A DNA stretch of 7,815 bases from Nitrospirota bacterium (GTDB lineage Bacteria > Nitrospirota_A > Leptospirillia > Leptospirillales > Leptospirillaceae): positions 1 to 7,815 of the forward strand of contig DAIBSV010000087.1 in the NCBI GenBank assembly GCA_027415455.1, read 5' to 3'. A program made the translations under genes and the position numbers. Below, piece by piece: positions 1 to 4,610 of the stretch. Every line of letters begins with the position of its first letter. The first letter of the stretch is position 1. Under the pieces are notes generated by a model, which did no database searches, had not been told where the DNA came from, and saw nothing but the letters and a program-made list of their open reading frames with translations.

Positions 1-51
1 CGACTTCCGACATCTCAGTTCTGACCATTACGGCCAGTCAGCCCCTTCTCC
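1..51 (-). repeat. Left arm of a 51-bp perfect inverted repeat
   Basis: Bases 1-51 are the exact reverse complement of bases 659-709. The match stops sharply at 51/52 (658/659 in the other arm), and the window begins inside the repeat, so the full repeat may be longer. Position 51/52 is also where the MBL-like protein fragment loses its N-terminal part. The likeliest reading is that each arm is the end of the same element, in opposite orientation, with the element bodies lying outward from the 52-658 cassette. I do not recognise the element. Confidence 0.95.
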
Positions 52-321
52 TTGCTTCCGGCCGATCTCTGCTTCCGTCTGGAGGGCAGGGGACCCATGA
101 CGCGACTTGCGGGACATGGATTCGGCGTTCACCAACGTTTTTCCCCTACCCGGGACATCCGCCTTTGGACGCTGGGACAGAGACGCCTCCTTCGCGCCTC
201 GGTGGAAAGGGTTCTGGAGTGGCCCTTCGAGAGAATCGTTCCGGCCCATGGGGAGATGATCCGGGAGAACGGGCGGGAGGTTTTCGAGGCTGCTTTCGGC
301 TGGGTTTCGGGATCGACGTGA
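52..321 (+). pseudogene. C-terminal fragment of an MBL-fold / DUF4336-like protein
   Basis: The frame encodes about 89 residues resembling only the end of a metallo-beta-lactamase-fold (DUF4336-like) protein. The key stretch is a Trp-Pro-Phe-Glu-Arg-Ile-Val-Pro-Ala-His-Gly run near residue 60, followed by an Arg/Phe/Phe tail typical of the last strand and helix. Such proteins are usually well over 200 residues, so the N-terminal metal-binding part is missing. The frame meets a stop at 22-24, inside the inverted repeat. The only start at the cut is TTG 52, with ATG 97 further in and no convincing ribosome-binding site for either. It ends 27 bases before the cupin gene, so the two were probably one operon. 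Truncation at the repeat edge is seen directly; the family assignment is from recall of its motif. Confidence 0.6.
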
Positions 322-348
322 TGCGCGGAAAACTCCTGGAGGAAAACG

Positions 349-672
349 ATGGACTCCTTATTCCATTCATTCGAGGACTTGCCGGCGGAAGAGATCGAAA
401 GAGGCATTCACGTGAGGACGCTCTCCGCGGGAGCGGTCCAGCTCCGGCACCTGGTCTTTGAGCCGGAAACCCTGATTCCCGATCATCGTCATCCGGAGGA
501 GGTCGTCACAATGGTCCTCGAGGGGACGATGGAGATGACGGTGGGGGAGGAAACCCGAAAAGTGGCGGCGGGAGACCTTTTCCGGGTTCCTCCGGAGACC
601 CGCCACAGCGGGCGCGTTTTTTCGGAGAAGGTCGTTGCCGTTTCAATCTCGCCGAAACGGAGAAGGGGCTGA
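349..672 (+). CDS. Small single-domain cupin protein, C-terminus altered by the repeat
   Basis: This 107-residue protein is about one cupin barrel long. Cupin motif 1 is visible as His46-Arg-His48-Pro-Glu-Glu51 followed by a Val-Leu-Glu-Gly turn. Motif 2 is Gly75-Asp with Pro81/82 and His86, so the usual metal ligands (two His, Glu, His) are present. Small cupins of this type are cytoplasmic and bind a metal, a ligand or both; the substrate cannot be read from the sequence. A strong ribosome-binding site (GGAGG at 338-342) lies six bases before ATG 349. The gene follows the MBL-like fragment by 27 bases, suggesting an old operon. The final residues after Ser101 (Pro-Lys-Arg-Arg-Arg-Gly) are encoded at or inside the inverted repeat, so the natural C-terminus has probably been replaced. 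The barrel itself looks complete. Confidence 0.8.
   Translation: MDSLFHSFEDLPAEEIERGIHVRTLSAGAVQLRHLVFEPETLIPDHRHPEEVVTMVLEGTMEMTVGEETRKVAAGDLFRVPPETRHSGRVFSEKVVAVSISPKRRRG
593..651 (+). repeat. 59-bp direct repeat, copy A (cupin 3' end)
   Basis: Bases 593-651, encoding roughly cupin residues 82-101, recur at 2821-2879 in the same orientation with one mismatch (G at 614, A at 2842). Similarity stops abruptly on both sides. Here the copy runs on into the inverted-repeat arm after only seven further bases. Confidence 0.95.
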
Positions 673-709
673 CTGGCCGTAATGGTCAGAACTGAGATGT
701 CGGAAGTCG
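659..709 (+). repeat. Right arm of the 51-bp perfect inverted repeat
   Basis: Exact reverse complement of 1-51. It contains the cupin stop codon at 670-672 and an imperfect internal stem (CTGAC at 670-674 region against GTCAG near 685-689). The repeat may continue past 709, because the matching bases would lie left of the window. About 30 bases further right the DotA/TraY-like remnant begins, so one element end and the conjugation remnant abut. Confidence 0.95.
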
Positions 710-738
710 CTCAGTTCGAGCGTCCAGCATCGTCACGC

Positions 739-1387
739 CCGGCAATTTTTCTATTGATATTGACCTTTGCCGTTGGAACTTACCTTCCTTTCGTTCCCGT
801 GATCTCCATTCCATTCTAAACCCTGTCCTGGATTATTGAGGTGCGATCCTGGCTCTCTTTGCCCCTTGTGGGCCCTGGCCATCGGGATTCCCCAGGGAGA
901 AGGGTTCATCGGGGAGCGCGGGAAGCACGGCATGGCCCGCATCGCCGACATCGCCGTCCGGCCGATTCTTCTTGTCGGGATGTTCGTGCTCGCTCTGGGT
1001 CTTTATGAGATTTCGCCGAACCTGTTGACCGTCCTGGCCTCCGAAGCCCTCGGGGCCGACAAGGCCATACCCACTGCCGGCATGCGGATGACTCTCTCCG
1101 GACTGATCGGAGGGTACCTGATCTATACGATCCTCGCCTGGAGGACCATTCATTTTTCCTTAGAGATGCTGCACAATGGTCCTTACTGGGCGCTTCGGAT
1201 CCTCGGCATCGACGGGGAGAAGGGCCGGGAAGGACGGGAAATGGAGGGGATCAAGGAGACAGGGTCCAACACTTTAGAATGTGAAGGCGACCCTTTCCGG
1301 ATTCAAGATCAACCCGAAATAGGGGATGCGGAGATAAGGCGAGGATGGGTGAGATCATCCTGTATCAGGACAAAAGCGGAAAACTGA
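739..1387 (+). pseudogene. DotA/TraY-family type IVB secretion/conjugation protein, C-terminal remnant
   Basis: Read across two frames, this region matches the C-terminal membrane part of DotA/TraY proteins, large inner-membrane components of IncI conjugation and Dot/Icm systems. Frame 1 gives a hydrophobic stretch with Tyr-Leu-Pro-Phe-Val-Pro, then a TAA stop at 817-819. The same frame resumes with Leu-Ser-Trp-Ile-Ile-Glu-Val. One extra T at 866/867 then shifts to frame 2, which gives Pro-Leu-Trp-Ala-Leu-Ala, Pro-Gln-Gly-Glu-Gly, Arg-Pro-Ile-Leu, and a final membrane segment ending His-Phe-Ser-Leu-Glu-Met-Leu-His. Removing one T restores the Pro-Leu-Trp-Ala motif. Full-length relatives are hundreds of residues longer, so the 5' part is missing; the break lies between the repeat arm (709) and about 740. 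The frame-2 tail runs 43 bases into the RhuM gene and is probably non-native after about 1240. No other transfer gene is recognisable here. Confidence 0.75.
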
Positions 1388-2394
1388 ATCTCAATGTGAG
1401 ACTGGACAACGAGACCGTCTGGTTGACGCAACAGCAGATGGCAGACCTGTTCGGGGTCGACCGCACGAGCATTGTGAAGCATCTGCAAGGCATTTATGAC
1501 GACGAAGAGTTGACCAAAGATTCAACCTGTGAAATTTTTGCACAGGTTCGAATGGAAGGGAACCGACAGGTTTCCCGTGATGTTCCACACTACAACCTGG
1601 ATGCCATCATTTCGGTGGGCTATCGGGTGAACAGCAAGCAAGCCGTGATTTTCCGGCAGTGGGCGACCAATGTGTTGCGGGAGCATGTGGTCAAGGGATT
1701 TACGGTGAACTCCGATCGGTTGGCTTCCATTGGCGTCAGGGAAGCACAGAATACCCTGGCGATGCTTGCCGGCGCCTTGGCTCGGCAGCCTGAGTTGTCT
1801 TCGGAAAGTCGCCAGATCGTTCATCTGATCAACGATTATGCAAAGACGTGGACGACGCTTTTTCAGTACGACGAAGGGACGCTGCGAATTCCATCGGGAA
1901 AACCTCCCGTTGGAAGAATCGACTATACCGGGGCGATCCGGGACATTCAAATTCTCAAAAAAGCATTGATCGAAAAGGGAGAAGCCGGTTCTCTTTTTGG
2001 TCAGGAACGCGGGAATGCGTTCGAGGCGATTATCGGGAATGTCGAGCAGGAAGTGTTCGGGGAACCGTGCTACAAGAGCGTCGAAGAAAAAGCGGCGAAC
2101 CTTCTGTATTTTGTCATCAAGGATCACCCTTTCTCCGATGGGAACAAGCGAATTGGCAGTTTCATGTTCCTTCGATACCTGGAATTCCAGGGTATTTCAC
2201 ACGATTTTGGCCCAGGGGCGCTTCCTGCGCTGACACTTCTTGTGGCCGAGTCGTCCCCGACAAACAAGGACACGATGATCCGGATCACGATCAATGCGAT
2301 CGCAGACGTCGACAAGACGGCTCGGTTCGATGAGGAGGAAGCCCGGGCGAACCTCGAGCTGCCGGGAATTCCGGATTCCTCCGAAGATCCGTAA
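1345..2394 (+). CDS. rhuM: RhuM-family protein fused to a Fic/Doc domain
   Basis: The 349-residue protein has two parts. Residues 1 to about 180 match the RhuM virulence-protein family: an Ile-Ile-Leu-Tyr-Gln start, then a helix-turn-helix-like Leu-Thr-Gln-Gln-Gln-Met-Ala-Asp-Leu-Phe segment near residues 27-46, then a Tyr-Asn-Leu-Asp-Ala-Ile-Ile-Ser-Val-Gly-Tyr-Arg-Val-Asn core. Residues about 200-330 are a Fic/Doc domain whose active-site motif is His261-Pro-Phe-Ser-Asp-Gly-Asn-Lys-Arg269. Fic enzymes generally transfer AMP (Doc transfers phosphate) to a protein; the target here is unknown. The N-terminal part may bind DNA or act as an antirepressor-like module. ATG 1345 is preferred because the family begins at this point and AAGG (1336-1339) precedes it by five bases. 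The gene is intact among decayed neighbours, which suggests recent arrival or selection. I see no separate antitoxin gene beside it. Confidence 0.85.
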   Translation: MGEIILYQDKSGKLNLNVRLDNETVWLTQQQMADLFGVDRTSIVKHLQGIYDDEELTKDSTCEIFAQVRMEGNRQVSRDVPHYNLDAIISVGYRVNSKQAVIFRQWATNVLREHVVKGFTVNSDRLASIGVREAQNTLAMLAGALARQPELSSESRQIVHLINDYAKTWTTLFQYDEGTLRIPSGKPPVGRIDYTGAIRDIQILKKALIEKGEAGSLFGQERGNAFEAIIGNVEQEVFGEPCYKSVEEKAANLLYFVIKDHPFSDGNKRIGSFMFLRYLEFQGISHDFGPGALPALTLLVAESSPTNKDTMIRITINAIADVDKTARFDEEEARANLELPGIPDSSEDP

Positions 2395-2603
2395 CGGGGC
2401 CCGATCCCGGAACCGGAGATGCAGAGAAGAAAGAGGCCCATCGCTTGAAGGGAGGTTCGAATGACACTGTCTTGGGAGATTATCCTTCGGGAAATTTATT
2501 GATATTTTTTTGTTTTGCAACAAAGGCTTATTCTTGGAAATATTTTTAAAAAGCATTAAATGACCTGTCAGAAGAGTTATGTTCGAAAAATATAACTGCC
2601 CCG
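2395..2603 (+). other. AT-rich intergenic spacer
   Basis: No gene is supported here. After a GC-rich start, bases about 2490-2600 become strongly AT-rich, unlike the rest of the window. They include a T-run at 2504-2511 and a small perfect hairpin (TTTGTT 2509-2514, loop TTGC, AACAAA 2519-2524). The area could hold a promoter for the following ORF or be a scar of an old insertion. No spaced -35/-10 pair is convincing, and no GC-rich terminator stem ends the RhuM gene. Confidence 0.5.
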
Positions 2604-2891
2604 ATGGCAGGCGCAGCAATGTTGGGTCTCGGTGGGAAGGCTCTCTCGCCCAAAGGAGAAAAGCTGCCTGGGGATAACTTCGATATCTATGGAAATGCAG
2701 CTCTTGGAGTTGTCGCTGGACAGGCGGTTCTGACCGGAATCGATATTGCAGGCGGTGTCGCGGTTCTAATGTATGTATCTCGGTTGTTGGGGGCCCCCCG
2801 TCCTTTCCTTTCTTTTCCATCGGAGACCCGCCACAGCGGGCACGTTTTTTCGGAGAAGGTCGTTGCCGTTTCAATCTCGTCGACCCACTGA
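2604..2891 (+). CDS. Hypothetical small hydrophobic ORF fused to a cupin tail
   Basis: I do not recognise this 95-residue ORF. Residues 1-72 contain a Gly/Ala-rich N-terminus, a short charged loop (Lys-Gly-Glu-Lys-Leu-Pro-Gly-Asp near 17-24) and one long hydrophobic segment (about 32-62) that could cross the membrane. The last 23 residues come from the second copy of the cupin 3' end, in the cupin reading frame, and finish with Ser-Thr-His and TGA. It is therefore a chimera, and its own 3' end is probably lost. The frame is open back to 2550 without an earlier ATG, and no good ribosome-binding site precedes ATG 2604 or ATG 2619, so the 5' end may also be missing. Given the DotA/TraY remnant nearby, it may come from a conjugation membrane protein, but nothing proves it. 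Confidence 0.35.
   Translation: MAGAAMLGLGGKALSPKGEKLPGDNFDIYGNAALGVVAGQAVLTGIDIAGGVAVLMYVSRLLGAPRPFLSFPSETRHSGHVFSEKVVAVSISSTH
2821..2879 (+). repeat. 59-bp direct repeat, copy B (orphan cupin 3' end)
   Basis: This copy matches 593-651 at 58 of 59 positions. It is preceded by unrelated sequence from the hydrophobic ORF and followed by a different tail that stops after three more codons. A weak stem (CGACC 2881-2885 against GGTCG 2896-2900) follows. The tail after this copy, rather than the repeat-derived tail after copy A, may be the original end of the cupin gene. Confidence 0.95.
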
Positions 2892-3016
2892 ATTGGTCGG
2901 ACCTTCGGATGGTGTCAATGAGGGCAGAGGGTGGGGGCCCCGCTCGTCGCCCTTGTCGCCCGAAGATACTCTGGATCGTTACGGGGCCGAATTTTTATCG
3001 AAAAAACGCCGTAAGA

Positions 3017-3036
3017 CCCCGGACTTCAGGCCGGGG
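3017..3036 (+). other. Left-end hairpin of the IS200/IS605 element
   Basis: CCCCGG (3017-3022) and CCGGGG (3031-3036) form a perfect 6-bp stem around an 8-nt loop, 49 bases before the tnpB start. IS200/IS605 elements carry subterminal hairpins of this kind that TnpA binds as single strands. There is no T-run after it, so it is not a typical terminator. Confidence 0.6.
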
Positions 3037-3084
3037 ATATAAGGTGTGCCGTTGCAGTTTTTGTTCTAAGTATATGATGGCGAT

Positions 3085-3670
3085 ATGCTTAAAACGTTCA
3101 CGTATCGGATCTATCCGACACACAACCAGGAACGGATACTGAACCAGCAACTGGAAGACTGCCGGATTCTCTACAACCATTTTCTGAACCAGAGAAAATG
3201 GGCGTATCGATACTACGGAATATCCCTCTCCTATTTCGATCAGGCGAACGATCTTCCCGGTCTAAAGGAATCCTGTCCGGAGTTTTCGGTCATCTACTCT
3301 CAGGTTCTCCAGAACGTCGCCACGAGAGTGGATCTGGCGTTCAAAGCCTTTTTCCGCCGCGTGAAGAATGGGGAAAAACCGGGCTATCCGAGATTCAAAG
3401 GAAAAGGGCAATAGGCTTCGATGACCTTCCCTCAATGGAACAGCGGATGCGATCTGACGGGGAACGGTCTTCGATTGTCCAAGGTCGGAACCCTCCACAT
3501 TGTTCTCCATCGACCCATTGAAGGAAAGATTAAGACTTGCACCGTTCTCAAATCTCCGACAGGGAAATGGTGGGTCATGTTTTCCTGCGAAAATGTTCTT
3601 TCCCGCGAATCCTGTTTCCGTAGGCATCGATGCGGGGATCAAAACCTTTGGTGGCGTTGTCAAGTGGAGA
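3085..3670 (+). pseudogene. tnpB: TnpB (RNA-guided nuclease of IS200/IS605), broken and intron-interrupted
   Basis: From ATG 3085 the protein starts Met-Leu-Lys-Thr-Phe-Thr-Tyr-Arg-Ile-Tyr-Pro and carries the N-terminal helix-turn-helix region (Asn-His-Phe-Leu-Asn-Gln-Arg) and the Pro-Arg-Phe-Lys-Gly-Lys-Gly segment typical of TnpB. Three lesions are visible. TAG at 3412-3414 is in frame where a Tyr is likely. An extra T in 3599-3601 shifts frame 1 to frame 2; dropping it gives Leu-Pro-Ala-Asn-Pro-Val leading into Gly-Ile-Asp-Ala-Gly-Ile-Lys-Thr-Phe. Finally the group II intron starts at 3671. The Asp codon at 3629-3631 is the RuvC-I catalytic residue. RuvC-II, RuvC-III and the zinc finger are absent here and may resume after the intron. 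TnpB is an omega-RNA-guided DNA endonuclease; this copy cannot make it. Confidence 0.85.
3665..3670 (+). other. IBS1 exon sequence at the intron insertion site
   Basis: TGGAGA, the last six bases before the intron, is perfectly complementary to TCTCCA at 3999-4004 inside the intron. G3664 can add a G-U pair with T4005. This is the 5' exon sequence recognised during splicing and retrohoming. No convincing IBS2-EBS2 pair was found. Confidence 0.75.
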
Positions 3671-4320
3671 GTGCGACGTGAAAAGTCACGTCAACGATTG
3701 TTAAACGCGAACAGATCCATCATCGCGCAGTTAACCACTTGTTCCCTCAAGTGTAACCTATCAGGAAGGGCATGGCTGGTAACGGCTGTGTTCTGAGCTC
3801 CTGAGACAATGTACCCTCCTTTATCGGAAGCTTCGATCGTGAGAAAGGAGCTTGGATCGGCTGGCATCGGCAGATCCGGGGGCTAGGTTGAGCTGACAGG
3901 GCAAAGAGATCTGAACTGTCATAAAGACCGTAATGACGAACAGGCTTAAGATGCTAAAGGGCCTGAACCAACAAGGTAACGAAGTCGGATATCCCACTTC
4001 TCCATTGGGATACAGGGACATAGGACTTCCGGTCGAGAGACAGTGCCCTCCCAGCTCGTGTCGTTGACAGTGGAACACGGTAAGCCCCACCGCATCCCGA
4101 ACGCGGAGCAGCGCGTTGTTTCAGGGACAATAACCCGCAAGGGTTGTCCATGTGCGAGGGGGTAGAAGAATCGGGAGTAAGCCAAGGCTCCGCTGGTAAT
4201 GGCGAAGATAGGGTCCGCCTTCTTCACTCAAGAAGGCCATGGCCTGGTCCGAAAGGACGCCCACTTCCCGATAGTCGTTCATCGCGAAACTCACTGGCGA
4301 ACTTTTAAACGAGCCCCCCA
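3671..4320 (+). ncRNA. Group II intron ribozyme, domains I to III
   Basis: This gene-less stretch is intron RNA. Beyond GTGCG at the start, characteristic blocks appear in the right order: AAGGTAACGAAGTCGGAT (about 3973-3990), the EBS1 stem-loop, CAGGGACATAGG, the CGAGAGACAGTGCCC block, GTTGACAGTGGAACACGGTA (about 4063-4082), and AATCGGGAGTAAGCC (about 4170-4184). A stem of GGACAA 4125-4130 / TTGTCC 4144-4149 plus CCC/GGG is capped by a GCAA (GNRA) tetraloop at 4137-4140. Several short ORFs here are chance frames. The right limit, where domain III gives way to domain IV, is approximate. Confidence 0.8.
3991..4011 (+). other. EBS1 stem-loop in intron domain I
   Basis: ATCCCA (3991-3996) and TGGGAT (4006-4011) form a perfect 6-bp stem around a 9-nt loop, followed by the conserved ACAGGGACAT-like block. 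The loop contains TCTCCA (3999-4004), complementary to the six exon bases immediately before the intron. This is the expected place and form for exon-binding site 1. Confidence 0.8.
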
Positions 4321-4393
4321 CACCGGCCCGGCGGGCGGATTGAAGTACAACTGAAACAGGGGGAGGGAGAAAAAAGACAGAGGCAAAAGGGAG

Positions 4394-4422
4394 TTGTCGG
4401 GATCCTTCGGCTCAAGTAGAGT
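4394..4422 (+). promoter_or_regulatory. Candidate sigma70 promoter for the IS110 non-coding RNA
   Basis: TTGTCG (4394-4399) and TAGAGT (4417-4422) are separated by exactly 17 bases, each matching 4 of 6 consensus positions. Transcription would start about 4428-4430, at the very beginning of the 12-bp stem that closes the candidate bridge RNA. The match alone is modest; its placement is the stronger argument. Confidence 0.45.
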
Positions 4423-4426
4423 GAGA

Positions 4427-4589
4427 GGAGGAGGCATCGTCAAGACCGGCTTTCCACTGGTGCGCAAAGCGCCCGCAAACGAGCATGGTCACGGGGTCGC
4501 GCTGGAGTCATTGGTGAACGGGCGTTTTCAGCCCGTATCCCGTTTGAGAGACTGCCCATAATAGACGCGCCCCACTGGATGCCTCCTCC
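4427..4589 (+). ncRNA. Candidate IS110 bridge RNA
   Basis: GGAGGAGGCATC (4427-4438) and GATGCCTCCTCC (4578-4589) are perfect 12-bp inverted repeats enclosing 139 bases. That yields an RNA of about 163 nt, close to the size known for IS110-family bridge RNAs, which are encoded in the non-coding end beside the transposase. Inside are smaller stems, including ACGGGC 4518-4523 / GCCCGT 4531-4536 with a 7-nt loop and GCGC/GCGC around 4462-4472. Bridge RNAs use internal loops to pair with target and donor DNA; I could not assign those loops. A promoter-like sequence lies just upstream and the transposase start lies just downstream. Confidence 0.5.
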
Positions 4590-4606
4590 ACCTTTATCAT
4601 GGAGGA
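4584..4606 (+). promoter_or_regulatory. Hairpin covering the transposase ribosome-binding site
   Basis: TCCTCCA (4584-4590) is the exact complement of TGGAGGA (4600-4606), with a 9-nt loop. The right strand holds GGAGG (4601-4605), the ribosome-binding site for ATG 4611. The left strand overlaps the distal arm of the 12-bp bridge-RNA stem (4578-4589), so the two pairings exclude each other. This could hold transposase translation low unless the long stem forms first. Confidence 0.5.
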
Positions 4607-4610
4607 TCGC

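Larger units (their letters stand above)
3010..3670 (+). mobile_element. IS200/IS605 (IS1341-type) element, left part only
   Basis: A terminal-type hairpin (3017-3036) and the first half of a tnpB gene mark the left part of an IS200/IS605-superfamily element. No tnpA (Y1 transposase) lies to its left, so this is either a tnpB-only element or one that lost tnpA. The exact left end cannot be fixed because these elements make no target duplication. The right part, with the end hairpin and omega-RNA region, would lie beyond the group II intron, outside the window. Confidence 0.65.

Noticed and set aside
1252..1280. TAGAAT (1275-1280) as a -10 box for the RhuM-Fic gene
   Set aside because: No -35-like hexamer lies 16-18 bases upstream, so the promoter call is not supported.
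2197..2874. 225-residue open frame on the minus strand
   Set aside because: It lies antisense to the RhuM-Fic gene and crosses the AT-rich spacer and the repeat. Its composition is Arg/Pro/Ser-rich with no recognisable motif, typical of an antisense shadow.
593..2879. The 59-bp direct repeat as a target-site duplication of one large insertion
   Set aside because: Transposon target duplications are normally about 2-14 bp; 59 bp with a mismatch fits recombination or duplication better.
3821..4321. Several short frames in the intron 5' region
   Set aside because: The sequence is structured group II intron RNA with conserved blocks; the frames are incidental.
4351..4531. CTGAAA (4351-4356) complementary to TTTCAG (4526-4531) in the candidate bridge-RNA hairpin loop, as a target guide
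   Set aside because: Six bases are too few in this length of sequence, and no matching second guide was found on the other side of the insertion.
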